The notes below the pieces were generated by a model. The model had not been told where the DNA came from. It worked only from the letters and a program-made list of their open reading frames with translations, and did not search any database. Position numbers and translations under genes: made by a program. A stretch of DNA of 64,000 nucleotides from Gramella sp. Hel_I_59 (GTDB lineage: Bacteria; Bacteroidota; Bacteroidia; Flavobacteriales; Flavobacteriaceae): NCBI RefSeq assembly GCF_006714895.1, contig NZ_VFME01000001.1, forward strand, positions 3,224,001 to 3,288,000, written 5' to 3'. This document shows positions 43,333 through 52,154 of this stretch, in pieces. Each line of letters starts with the position of its first letter. The first letter of the stretch is position 1.

Positions 43333-44296
43333 AGGACATATATCCCAATTTATAGAAAAATATTACCTGCATTTTAATGCGGCAGCATTAGTAGATGCTG
43401 CAAAAGATTACGAAAAACAGCTGCAAGGCGGTTCAAAAATGCTTGTTTCCCTTGCTGGGGCAATGAGTACTGCAGAGATAGGAAAGATCTTTGCCGAGAT
43501 GATTCGCCAGGACAAGGTGCATATTGTTTCCTGTACCGGGGCAAACCTTGAAGAGGACGTGATGAATCTTGTAGCGCATTCACATTACAAACGAGTTCCG
43601 AATTATCGTGATCTTACCGCTCAGGATGAGTGGGATCTATTGGAGAAAGGTTTAAACCGGGTTACAGATACCTGTATTCCTGAAGAAGAGGCTTTTCGTA
43701 GAATTCAGGATCATATTTTCAAGATCTGGAAAGATGCTGAAGAAAAAGGAGAACGTTATTTCCCGCATGAATTTCTGCATAAATTATTGTTAAGCGGAGT
43801 TATGGAGGAGCATTACGAGATCGACCTGAAAGATTCATGGATGTATGCTGCTGCGGAAAAGAACCTGCCAATGGTGGTTCCTGGATGGGAAGATTCTACA
43901 TTAGGGAATATCTTCGCTTCATACGTGCTTAAAGGTGAACTGAAGGCAAGTACGATGAAATCTGGAATTGAATATATGACCTTCCTTGCCGACTGGTATA
44001 CTGAAAATTCCAAAGATGGAATTGGATTCTTCCAGATTGGTGGTGGTATTGCCGGGGATTTCCCAATTTGTGTCGTTCCAATGCTTTATCAGGATATGGA
44101 GCGTACAGATACTCCTTTCTGGAGCTATTTTTGTCAGATATCGGACTCTACAACCAGTTACGGTTCGTACTCTGGAGCTGTTCCGAATGAGAAGATCACA
44201 TGGGGAAAACTGGATATAAACACTCCTAAACATATTATTGAAAGTGATGCAACCATCGTTGCACCACTTATATTTGCCTATCTCCTGGATATGTAA
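43325..44296 (+). CDS. Deoxyhypusine synthase-like protein (probable polyamine enzyme)
   Basis: Protein of 323 aa homologous to deoxyhypusine synthase. The NAD-binding region shows KMLVSLAGAMSTAEIGKIFAEM and VSCTGANLEEDVMNL. The region FFQIGGGIAGDFPICVVPM and the active-site lysine motif ITWGKLD near residue 300 are intact, matching the catalytic WGK of eukaryotic DHS. Bacteria lack eIF5A, so the enzyme more likely transfers the aminobutyl group of a polyamine to a small amine, for example making homospermidine from putrescine. That is an inference from family and operon position. It overlaps the agmatinase gene by 8 nt. Confidence 0.88.
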   Translation: MSKGHISQFIEKYYLHFNAAALVDAAKDYEKQLQGGSKMLVSLAGAMSTAEIGKIFAEMIRQDKVHIVSCTGANLEEDVMNLVAHSHYKRVPNYRDLTAQDEWDLLEKGLNRVTDTCIPEEEAFRRIQDHIFKIWKDAEEKGERYFPHEFLHKLLLSGVMEEHYEIDLKDSWMYAAAEKNLPMVVPGWEDSTLGNIFASYVLKGELKASTMKSGIEYMTFLADWYTENSKDGIGFFQIGGGIAGDFPICVVPMLYQDMERTDTPFWSYFCQISDSTTSYGSYSGAVPNEKITWGKLDINTPKHIIESDATIVAPLIFAYLLDM

Positions 44297-44319
44297 TTAA
44301 CAAATAATTACCTTACATT

Positions 44320-44364
44320 CAAGCTGCTCAACAGGCGAAATTGCCTAATATTGAGCAGCTTTTG
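44320..44364 (+). terminator. Terminator of polyamine operon
   Basis: AAGCTGCTCAA pairs with TTGAGCAGCTTTT around a 19-nt loop that itself folds (AGGC/GCCT). It is located 24 nt past the DHS-like stop. The T-tract is short. Confidence 0.6.
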
Positions 44365-44377
44365 TGTTTTATATTCC

Positions 44378-44956
44378 ATGAAGAAATTGGTTCTTTTTCT
44401 CCTCATCGCTATCTCAATACAATCCTGTAATACACCAAGTTATGTGTTTTCCAGTGTGTCGCAAAAAACTTACAGTTTTCCTGAAGGCACCCACTTACTA
44501 AATATTATTGATGCCCCAGAAAGCGTTCGACTTAAATTGCGAGAGATGATTTTTGACAAATTAGAAGATCGAATTCCAAATGGAAAACTTGTGAGCATAC
44601 AGGACACGCCAGTGACTTTGATTAACTCAAACCTTGGATTCAATAGTTCAGCGGAAGATCTTGAGCAATTGGCTTCAAGAGCAAAAGGTTATGACTATAT
44701 CATTAATATCAAGGCTGAAAAGCCTGCAGACGATCTTGGATCTATACAAATAGGAAATATCGATCCTGGTGAGGCCAATGTGACCAAGGTGTCGCTGGAG
44801 ATCATTAATTTAAATGAAAAAGTTAGTGTTTATTACAGCCACGTACGGTCTGAGTTGAAAGTTCCTGATGATAGTAAGGATTTTGCATTCTCTGTAAGTG
44901 CTCAATCTATGATGAAGAATAGTTTAAAGAAGATCCTTAAAAGAATGAAGAACTAG
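44378..44956 (+). CDS. Hypothetical lipoprotein
   Basis: Protein of 192 aa with a lipoprotein signal, MKKLVLFLLIAISIQSC (Cys 17). The mature part has a mixed alpha/beta pattern with NIIDAPESVRLKLREM, LEQLASRAKGYDYIINIKAEKP and VTKVSLEIINLNEKVSVYYS, reminiscent of periplasmic stress or CsgG-like components, but no family can be assigned with confidence. The TTG at 44351 is rejected as a start since it lies in the terminator hairpin. The stop abuts the next gene with no gap, so the two are co-transcribed. Confidence 0.7.
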   Translation: MKKLVLFLLIAISIQSCNTPSYVFSSVSQKTYSFPEGTHLLNIIDAPESVRLKLREMIFDKLEDRIPNGKLVSIQDTPVTLINSNLGFNSSAEDLEQLASRAKGYDYIINIKAEKPADDLGSIQIGNIDPGEANVTKVSLEIINLNEKVSVYYSHVRSELKVPDDSKDFAFSVSAQSMMKNSLKKILKRMKN

Positions 44957-45595
44957 ATGGAGAACTGGCCAATATTTGCAATAGGTTTTTTAGCACAGCT
45001 ATTATTTAGTGCTAGATTAATAAGTCAATGGTTTCTTTCTGAAAAATCCAAGGAAGTTGAAACACCGGTATTGTTCTGGAAACTGAGCTTACTGGCCTCT
45101 ATTTTATTATTCACCTATGGATATTTACGGGATGATTTTGCAATCATGTTAGGGCAGTTCCTCATCTACGGAGTATACTGGCGAAATCTTTCTTTAATGA
45201 ACGAATGGAAAAACCGAAATATCTTCTTTAAAGGACTGGTCATAATTTTCCCATTTGCTATTGCGGCCTACATCACTTTTTTTGGAACACAAACCTGGGA
45301 TGATGTATTGAGGTCTGAAAATATTGCGGGTTGGATCATCGCTTTAGGTTTGGTAGCTCAAATTGTATATACCTCAAGATTTTTTTACCAGTGGTATTAT
45401 TCTGAAGTAAATCAGGAATCTTCATTACCGCTGGGTTTCTGGGTCCTTAGTTTAATAGGCTCCAGCTTGCTTTTTACCTACGGAATATTTCGAGAAGACC
45501 CGGTACTTATGGCTGCACATTTCTTTGGTGCACTCATTTATATGCGTGATATATATCTTCTGAAGAAATCTAATAAACCTAATCCGCAAGCTTAG
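44957..45595 (+). CDS. Tandem lipid-A-disaccharide synthase N-terminal domain protein
   Basis: Membrane protein (212 aa) made of two copies of the short LAB_N domain, the membrane module otherwise found at the N-terminus of some lipid-A-disaccharide synthases. The first copy starts IGFLAQLLFSARLISQWFLSE (about residue 9), the second LGLVAQIVYTSRFFYQWYYSE (about 131). Each continues with a Phe-Trp helix (VLFWKLSLLASILLFTYG and LGFWVLSLIGSSLLFTYG) and an Arg-Asp or Arg-Glu-Asp turn. Each unit has about three helices. No catalytic LpxB part is present, and a transport role for lipid-linked sugars is conceivable. It converges with the next gene, overlapping it by 17 nt. Confidence 0.82.
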   Translation: MENWPIFAIGFLAQLLFSARLISQWFLSEKSKEVETPVLFWKLSLLASILLFTYGYLRDDFAIMLGQFLIYGVYWRNLSLMNEWKNRNIFFKGLVIIFPFAIAAYITFFGTQTWDDVLRSENIAGWIIALGLVAQIVYTSRFFYQWYYSEVNQESSLPLGFWVLSLIGSSLLFTYGIFREDPVLMAAHFFGALIYMRDIYLLKKSNKPNPQA

Positions 45596-46928
45596 AACTA
45601 TTCTGAAAGAGTAGTTCATACAGGAAAAATCCAATTACCACGATATACTCAAAGGCTACCAGCCACATATTTTCATCATATTGAGCATTGGAATATGCCG
45701 AATAACTTAGAATGACCAGCAAGGACCAGACGAGCATATATCTAAATCTCGTGAACACACTTAGAAAGATTGGAATTGCCAGATACCAGGGGTGCACTGT
45801 TGTAGACAGAAGTAGATAAACAGAAATACCAAATAGCATACTCTTTATCAAGCTCTGCATCTTCCCATTTTTCCGTAGAAAAGTCAGAAGTAGAACCGCA
45901 ACAAATGTGATTACGGGTAAGATCTTGCCAGCGGTCTCAATGATGTTATATCCTTTTACCTGGAAACCTATCCACCTCACCAGGTAATATACCGAGGCAT
46001 TGAATTCAAACTTACCAAACCATAATCCAACACTTGCCATAAAATTCGCCATCACCTCTTCGGAATAAAATGGAACAAACGAGATCACCAGAGTTAAGAT
46101 TACCAGGCTATAAAATCCGAGTAATTTCAAGAAAGACAGCTTCGAATTCTTCAGAAAAAAACCGAGGAAGAGTGGCAGGAAAAGCAGTGGTAATAGTTTA
46201 ACAGAAATGGACAAGCCAAGTACTATTGCAGAAGCTACCCAGCGTTTCTGTTGTAATAGATAAAGAGACCAAACCAGGAAAAACACCATGACTGACTCGA
46301 AATGCAGATTTCCGGTCATTTCAATGATAATGAAAGGATTGAGAATATAGAGAAATATCCTATCCCTGGATAGTCCGAGATTTGAAAGCAAACGAGCACC
46401 AAAATAGAGCGTTCCGAGATCGGCCACAATAATTAGCGCTCTTAAAAACATCACATTCAGCAATTGGCTGGAATTTGCTAGAAACGAGGAAACTGCAAAT
46501 AGCAACTGATTAACCGGTGGATAGTTTGAATAATGTCCTGCGCTAAGGCTCCCCATTCCGTTTAATAAAACTTCGGTATTTGGAAAATTAAGACCATTGG
46601 AAATTTCCGCAGGAATAAATTGATAAGGATTTATACCAGCATTGATAAGCTGTCCATCCCAAATAAATCTAAAGTAATCCTGCGAAAGTTGTGGAAGTGC
46701 GAACAGGAAGATCAATCTAAAAATGATCGCAAGTATGACCAGGAATTTGAAATTGTGACGCAGTAACTTATAAAGCTTGTAACTCAGGAAGCATAAAGCC
46801 GTATAAAGCATCACAAGCCGAACAAAATCTTCACGGACTAATCCATATGCAAAACTCCAGTAAAAGGCGACACAGGAGAGCGCTATAAGAATTGGGAATT
46901 TGTAAAGCCTGAGCAGTTTTAGATCCAT
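45579..46928 (-). CDS. Polytopic membrane glycosyltransferase (GT-C/GT87-like)
   Basis: Protein of 449 aa with about 10-12 hydrophobic helices. Typical GT-C features are an acidic motif in the first large loop (FRFIWDGQLINAGINPYQF near residues 83-101, with Asp), NYPPVNQLLF near 134-143 and a later TTVHPWYLAIPIF near 377-389. This pattern is seen in polyprenyl-phosphate-mannose-dependent mannosyltransferases. It should act in the inner membrane on a lipid-linked sugar, which fits the adjacent polyprenyl-phosphate sugar synthase-like gene (48430-49122). Donor and acceptor are not known. Confidence 0.8.
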   Translation of the reverse strand: MDLKLLRLYKFPILIALSCVAFYWSFAYGLVREDFVRLVMLYTALCFLSYKLYKLLRHNFKFLVILAIIFRLIFLFALPQLSQDYFRFIWDGQLINAGINPYQFIPAEISNGLNFPNTEVLLNGMGSLSAGHYSNYPPVNQLLFAVSSFLANSSQLLNVMFLRALIIVADLGTLYFGARLLSNLGLSRDRIFLYILNPFIIIEMTGNLHFESVMVFFLVWSLYLLQQKRWVASAIVLGLSISVKLLPLLFLPLFLGFFLKNSKLSFLKLLGFYSLVILTLVISFVPFYSEEVMANFMASVGLWFGKFEFNASVYYLVRWIGFQVKGYNIIETAGKILPVITFVAVLLLTFLRKNGKMQSLIKSMLFGISVYLLLSTTVHPWYLAIPIFLSVFTRFRYMLVWSLLVILSYSAYSNAQYDENMWLVAFEYIVVIGFFLYELLFQNSSKLAD

Positions 46929-46957
46929 TCCGGTATAAGGATTTCCGACTAAGTTAG

Positions 46958-48433
46958 TTAAACTTCAGACTTTAAGCTTTGTATGAAAACGAAACCAAAA
47001 CCGGCGAATAGCATGAGGTGGAAAATGATGAGTCCGAATTCCTGAAGTCGGAATGCGCTAAAAATGGCAAAGCCAAAATAAAGAAACAGTATCCCTTCAA
47101 TAATTATATTTCTTGAAAACTTACCGGACAGATATTTATTACCCTTCCATTTGTCACCACTCTCACTAATATTGAATTTTGGAGTTCTTATAAATTCCGA
47201 GCGTTTCCCGATATGACCTTCCAGAACAGCGAGTGAGTTATGAACTGAAAATCCCATCGCAATAGAAAAGAAGGTTAAAAACATCCCTAAAAACTTAAGA
47301 AAGGATTTGAGTCCTTTTCCATGTATTCTTGACCAGGCAACATAGTAACAAAGAAAAAAGATGAGCGTACTTAGTGCAAATACTGCTACCAGATTAAAAT
47401 ACCAGTCGAAAGCCGGATTAGAATTCTTGATGTAGAGTACCGGCAAACTGAGCACCGCAAGAAACAAAACGATCAAAAACATACTGGAGTTCAAAAGATG
47501 AAAGAACCCATGGAACTTGGTACTGAATGATGCCGATTTATCTCTTAATAATTTTCCATAGTTCTTCCTGAAATTTTCGGCAGCACCTTTGTTCCATCGA
47601 AATTGCTGGCTCCTTGCTGCACTAATCACCACGGGCAACTCAGCAGGAGTTTCAACATTTTCAAGATACTTGAATTCCCACTTTTTCATCTGTGCACGAT
47701 AACTGAGATCAAGGTCTTCTGTAAGCGTATCGCCACTCCAGTTCCCGGCATCCAGAATACATTCCTTTCTCCAGATTCCCGCTGTCCCGTTAAAATTGAT
47801 AAAATTGCGACCAAAATTTCTTCCAGTTTGTTCCAGTATAAAGTGAAAATCAAGTGCAAAAGCCTGTATCCTGGTAAGTAGCGAATAATCACGATTTAGA
47901 TGCCCCCAACGGGTTTGCACCACACCAATCCTGGAATTTTTAAAATAGGGTAATGTTTGTTTCAGCCAATTTTTGCCGGGCACAAAATCTGAATCAAATA
48001 CTGCGATAAACTCTCCACGAGCGATCTTCAGACCTTCTTTTAAAGCTCCAGCCTTATAACCAGTCCGTGTTTCTCTGCAAATATGCTGTATATCCAATCC
48101 TTCCAGCCTCAGACTTTCAATAAGTTTAGAAGTGATGTTTACAGAATCATCTGTAGAATCATCAAGGACCTGGATCTCAAGTTTTTCCCTGGGATATTCT
48201 ATTCTGGCAATATTTTTCAGCAAACGCTCAACAACATATTCCTCGTTATAGAGCGGCAATTGTATGGTGACAAATGGATAGTCATCGTTCGCTTCGAAGT
48301 TAAATTTTTCCGCAGTCTCGGTGGATTTTAAAGCTTTGAGGTAATTGAGCAAAAGGTGTAGCTGCGAGAGGCTGTAGATGAAGATAACCAGCAACGCAAG
48401 CGTGTATAATATGATCACCAGCAGGTCTATCAT
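46958..48433 (-). CDS. Family 2 glycosyltransferase, cellulose/mannan-synthase-like
   Basis: Inner-membrane GT2 (491 aa). One membrane segment (residues 3-27) precedes the catalytic domain with FVTIQLPLYNEEYVVERLL, LEIQVLDDSTDDSV, AVFDSDFVPGKNWL (DxD), TLTEDLDLSYRAQMKKW (TED base) and QQFRWNKGAAENF (QxxRW). About four C-terminal membrane segments follow. The motif set is that of processive or CslA-like beta-glycan synthases. It overlaps the upstream DPM-like gene by 4 nt and precedes the GT-C gene by 29 nt, so the three likely build one glycan or glycolipid. No BcsB/PilZ partner is seen. Confidence 0.88.
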   Translation of the reverse strand: MIDLLVIILYTLALLVIFIYSLSQLHLLLNYLKALKSTETAEKFNFEANDDYPFVTIQLPLYNEEYVVERLLKNIARIEYPREKLEIQVLDDSTDDSVNITSKLIESLRLEGLDIQHICRETRTGYKAGALKEGLKIARGEFIAVFDSDFVPGKNWLKQTLPYFKNSRIGVVQTRWGHLNRDYSLLTRIQAFALDFHFILEQTGRNFGRNFINFNGTAGIWRKECILDAGNWSGDTLTEDLDLSYRAQMKKWEFKYLENVETPAELPVVISAARSQQFRWNKGAAENFRKNYGKLLRDKSASFSTKFHGFFHLLNSSMFLIVLFLAVLSLPVLYIKNSNPAFDWYFNLVAVFALSTLIFFLCYYVAWSRIHGKGLKSFLKFLGMFLTFFSIAMGFSVHNSLAVLEGHIGKRSEFIRTPKFNISESGDKWKGNKYLSGKFSRNIIIEGILFLYFGFAIFSAFRLQEFGLIIFHLMLFAGFGFVFIQSLKSEV

Positions 48434-49122
48434 TTAAAACTGTATTTGAAGATCCATCCCAATATTTTCACACCTGCAAAGATAGCACCTTTAAGTGTTC
48501 CTGAAACTTTGGAAACCCCGATCCGGTTTCGATAATGCACTGGGATCTCTGAGTATCTTAAATTTTTCCGAAGTGCTTTTAATTGCATTTCTACTGTCCA
48601 GCCATAAGTTTTATCCTGCATCTCCAGCTGAAGTAATTTTTCATATTTGATCGCTCGAAAAGGTCCAAGATCTGTAAAAGTGGAGTTGAAAAATAATTTC
48701 ATCAAACTTGTAGCCAGCCAGTTTCCAAAGATCTGCGGAAAGGTCATCGAACCGGTTTCCCGCCATTCTTTTACCCTCGCTCCTACTACAAAATCTTTGT
48801 TATCTTCAATGATCGGCTGAACGATCCTGACTAATTCTGAAGGATAATCTGAATAATCTCCATCCAGAAAAACTATAATATCCGGCTTTTTAGATTGTTC
48901 AGAGATGTACTGCATTCCCTTTAGACAGGCATAGCCATAACCTTTTCGATTCTCCTGCAGGACTGTAGCACCGGCAGCAGCAGCTTTTGCTTCAGTAGCA
49001 TCTGTAGAATTATTGCTAACAACAATGACTTCTTCCACAATATCAGGAATAGCTGCGATCACCAAACCAATCGAATCGGCTTCGTTATAGGCCGGAATGA
49101 TCACTTTTATGGAAGAATGCAT
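48430..49122 (-). CDS. Family 2 glycosyltransferase, polyprenyl-phosphate sugar synthase-like
   Basis: Cytoplasmic GT2 (230 aa) of the dolichyl-phosphate mannose/glucose synthase group. Motifs: VIIPAYNEADSIGLVI at the N-terminus, EVIVVSNNSTDATEAKAAAAG, KGYGYACLKGM, and VFLDGDYSDYPSEL near residue 87-100 (the D-x-D metal site). It lacks a long C-terminal membrane extension apart from a possible amphipathic end. It probably charges polyprenyl phosphate with a hexose for the GT-C enzyme encoded two genes downstream. It is the first gene of the trio. Confidence 0.87.
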   Translation of the reverse strand: MHSSIKVIIPAYNEADSIGLVIAAIPDIVEEVIVVSNNSTDATEAKAAAAGATVLQENRKGYGYACLKGMQYISEQSKKPDIIVFLDGDYSDYPSELVRIVQPIIEDNKDFVVGARVKEWRETGSMTFPQIFGNWLATSLMKLFFNSTFTDLGPFRAIKYEKLLQLEMQDKTYGWTVEMQLKALRKNLRYSEIPVHYRNRIGVSKVSGTLKGAIFAGVKILGWIFKYSFK

Positions 49123-49177
49123 GGGCAGTTATTCAGTTCAGCTTGAGAAGTGCGAAAATAAGCGAACTCCTTACAAA

Positions 49178-50773
49178 TTATAAGCTTTTCTGCTTCAGAA
49201 GATCTAAAAGATCTACATTATCTCCAACAACTCCATCTTCCGCCGTGATTCGATTATTGGTGGAACCATTCTCCAGTTTGAGAACACCTCTGGGACAAAC
49301 CGCTGAGCAGATTCCGCAGCCAACACAACTAGATCTAACGATATTCTCGCCTTTTTGTGCGTACGCCCGAACATCGATCCCCATCTCGCAATAGGTAGAA
49401 CAATTTCCGCAGGAAATACACTGGCCGCCGTTGGTCGTAATTCTGAATTTTGAGAATAGACGTTGTTGCATTCCTAAAATTGCCGCCATTGGGCAACCAA
49501 ATCTACACCATACGCGATTCCCGAAAATTGGATAAAATCCAGTTCCAATTACTCCGCTAAATATTGCACCAATCAGGAAACCATAAGCCTGGCGAAGGCT
49601 TTCTGCATTAAATAAGAATAAGTTCTGTCCGCTGAAATAGTGGAAAGCTATTAATCCAAGGATGATCACGAGATATCCAATCGCACCATATCTTGCGTCC
49701 TTCTGCAATTCTTCTCTTTTAAAATACCATATCGCTGCAAACAGCAAGGTTAGAAATGTCCCAACACCAATCAGGAAGACATCGCGTGTAAGCCAGTATT
49801 TTGAAGAATCATAGCCAAGATAACTGTAGATGACAGCGGTAGTCATTAGAACGACGAAAACAAGTACACTATGCACCACCCATCGCTCAACTTTCCAGGC
49901 AAAAAGACTCTTATCTGAAAGTTGGCGGTAAGGATCACCAGCAGTTTCAGCGAGACCTCCACAACCACATACCCAGCTGCAATACCATCTTTTCCCGTAT
50001 TTATAAGTCAGAATCGGGGTGATCACAAAAATTGAAACTACACCGAAAATTAGCAAAGCCAATCCTATATTACCTGATGAAAGAAAACCATCTACCCGGT
50101 ATTGTTCGAAATTATAATAATTAAGTGGCCAGATATTCTTAAGATCGTAATACGGCAGGTTCATCCCATCGTCGTTAAGCCTGGACATAAATTCAGGAAT
50201 AAGAAATGCGAATGCCAGCTGAAAGAACATCACACTAAAAGTTCTTAATTTCTCATAGCGATTATGCCGGTATTTCCATAGGAATTTCACTCCAAAGGCC
50301 AGAATAGCAATGGTATACAAAGTTCCATATACGAACCACTGGCTCGCCGGATTGCCACTTAACAAGTAACTCAGAGGATCAAACAGAGCGATCAATCCTA
50401 CGTTATCCCCTTCTGCCCTTAAACCAAGATATTGAGGAAAGAAATAGAGCAGTATATAGAACCCGGTCAAGCCAACACCTGTAAGATAAGCCACGTAACC
50501 GCGATTGGTCATACTTTTAAACCAGACTCCGTCGTTCTTAATGCCTGCATGCGTGCTCGAATAGGTAGCATGAGCAAACCACACAATTCCTGCAGTGATC
50601 GATCCTAAAGCGATACTTAGCCAAAGAACCTTATTGGGGAAATTTAGATTGAAAGCAGCGAGACAAAGAATGATGAGTCCAGACATCCCCAGCAAAGTCG
50701 ATATTTTCTGTCCTGTATTGAGAGATGCTGCAGCTTCGCCGGTTACCGACATATTTTGTTCAATTCTACTCAT
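49178..50773 (-). CDS. Membrane-bound 4Fe-4S polyferredoxin (NosR/NapH-like)
   Basis: Integral membrane iron-sulfur protein (531 aa) with about 10-11 helices. Cys clusters: CSWVCGCGG near residue 272 and CRFGCPMA near 432 (C-x-x-x-C-P motifs of NapH/NosR-type proteins), then two ferredoxin-type sites CISCGNCSTYC near 449-459 and CVGCGICSAVCP near 483-494. It should move electrons between the quinone pool or a flavoprotein and an unknown acceptor. It overlaps the FAD oxidoreductase gene by 1 nt, so the two form a redox pair. No nitrous oxide or nitrate reductase gene is in the window. Confidence 0.87.
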   Translation of the reverse strand: MSRIEQNMSVTGEAAASLNTGQKISTLLGMSGLIILCLAAFNLNFPNKVLWLSIALGSITAGIVWFAHATYSSTHAGIKNDGVWFKSMTNRGYVAYLTGVGLTGFYILLYFFPQYLGLRAEGDNVGLIALFDPLSYLLSGNPASQWFVYGTLYTIAILAFGVKFLWKYRHNRYEKLRTFSVMFFQLAFAFLIPEFMSRLNDDGMNLPYYDLKNIWPLNYYNFEQYRVDGFLSSGNIGLALLIFGVVSIFVITPILTYKYGKRWYCSWVCGCGGLAETAGDPYRQLSDKSLFAWKVERWVVHSVLVFVVLMTTAVIYSYLGYDSSKYWLTRDVFLIGVGTFLTLLFAAIWYFKREELQKDARYGAIGYLVIILGLIAFHYFSGQNLFLFNAESLRQAYGFLIGAIFSGVIGTGFYPIFGNRVWCRFGCPMAAILGMQQRLFSKFRITTNGGQCISCGNCSTYCEMGIDVRAYAQKGENIVRSSCVGCGICSAVCPRGVLKLENGSTNNRITAEDGVVGDNVDLLDLLKQKSL

Positions 50774-52059
50774 TAGGTGCTTTGTAAATTGTTTTTAAAA
50801 CTTTTAAAGATCTCAGCTTCGTGATGCTCATAAAATTCGGGATCAAAATTAGCTGCTTTGAGGTTTGATAAAACGTGGTTTATCGTCTTTCCTTCATTCA
50901 GCCATTTATCGAATACCTCCTGTCGCATTCGTATTCCGAATGTATTGATGCCCTTGAATTTTCCTGATTCAGTATCAAAAGCGATCGTGATCGCCTTTTC
51001 TCCACTTTCGTGCTGCCAGTGAAAATGCTGTTCATTTAGCCCGGGTTTATTAAATACCCAGCCATAGGTTTGATATTCTATATCGAAGAATTTAGCCGAA
51101 TTAAACCAGTTACCCGGTTGGTAGGGAGTTCGATATCCAGTAATCGTTCTGGCTACAGTTTCGCCCATAATTCTGCCAGTGTACCATACTGCTTCCACCG
51201 GTTTTCGTTCTCCTATGGCTTTTCTTTGTTGTGCACAATCACCAATCGCGTAAACATCTGGAATACTGGTTTCGAGAAATTCGTTCACGAGAATGCCTTT
51301 TTCGGTTTCAATTTCCAGGTTCTTAAGAAAGTTGATATTAGGCTTTACACCTGCACAAAGACCAACAAATTCGCAAGTGATCTCTTTCCCAGATTTGGTT
51401 CTAATAGCGCGAACGTTGCCCTGTTCATCCCCAAGAATTTCCTCAAGTTCTGTTTCGTGCCGAAGGTCTATTCCATGCGCCAGAATATGCTCAGATATCA
51501 TCTTTGCATCCTGTGGTGGCAATACGCCGCTCCAAAAGCCTTTTTCTCTCACCAGTAAAGTCACCGGAATCTTGCGTGTATGCAGCATTTCTGCCAGTTC
51601 CACGCCAATGAGTCCGCCACCAATGACAACCGCCTGTTTGATACTGGAGGTTCTTTCCTCCAGTTTTTCCAAGTCTTGTTTGGTAACCATCCCCTGCACG
51701 CCATTGAGATTCTCTCCTGGCCAGCCAAAGCGATTCGGCAAAGAACCGGTAGCCAGAATAAGCTTGTCGTAGTGCAATGTTTCTTCGGAAGAAAAAGTGA
51801 GTTCTTTATTTTCAAAATCTATGTGATCAACCCAGGCTTTCTTAAGTTCTATTTGATTCTTTTCCCAGAACCAGTCTTCATAAGGCTTTAGATGGCCCCA
51901 TTTCATATGTCCCATATAGACATACATTAAAGCGGTACGTGAGAAAAAATAGTCAGATTCCCCAGAAATTACGGTGATCTTGCAGTCTGAAGCTTTTCTA
52001 ATATGCCGGGCAGCAGTGATACCAGCAATTCCATTTCCGATGATAACGATATGCTCCAT
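50773..52059 (-). CDS. NAD(P)/FAD-dependent oxidoreductase
   Basis: Pyridine nucleotide-disulfide-type oxidoreductase (428 aa) related to rubredoxin/ferredoxin reductases and the NirB N-terminus. The FAD site is IVIIGNGIAGITAARHI at the N-terminus, LILATGSLPNRFGWPGEN follows, the NAD site is AVVIGGGLIGVELAEML near residue 143-159, and the second FAD motif is VYAIGDCAQQ near 268. The C-terminal 120 residues are a dimerisation-like extension. No redox-active CxxC is seen. It is translationally coupled to the polyferredoxin gene and probably passes electrons to or from it. Confidence 0.88.
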   Translation of the reverse strand: MEHIVIIGNGIAGITAARHIRKASDCKITVISGESDYFFSRTALMYVYMGHMKWGHLKPYEDWFWEKNQIELKKAWVDHIDFENKELTFSSEETLHYDKLILATGSLPNRFGWPGENLNGVQGMVTKQDLEKLEERTSSIKQAVVIGGGLIGVELAEMLHTRKIPVTLLVREKGFWSGVLPPQDAKMISEHILAHGIDLRHETELEEILGDEQGNVRAIRTKSGKEITCEFVGLCAGVKPNINFLKNLEIETEKGILVNEFLETSIPDVYAIGDCAQQRKAIGERKPVEAVWYTGRIMGETVARTITGYRTPYQPGNWFNSAKFFDIEYQTYGWVFNKPGLNEQHFHWQHESGEKAITIAFDTESGKFKGINTFGIRMRQEVFDKWLNEGKTINHVLSNLKAANFDPEFYEHHEAEIFKSFKNNLQST

Positions 52060-52154
52060 TTATTTTTATAATTTGCTACAGGCCAGAATATACTTAGTAA
52101 AGTAAGCTGAAAATAACTACAAACCCAATTATACTACTCAATAATCGCTCAATC

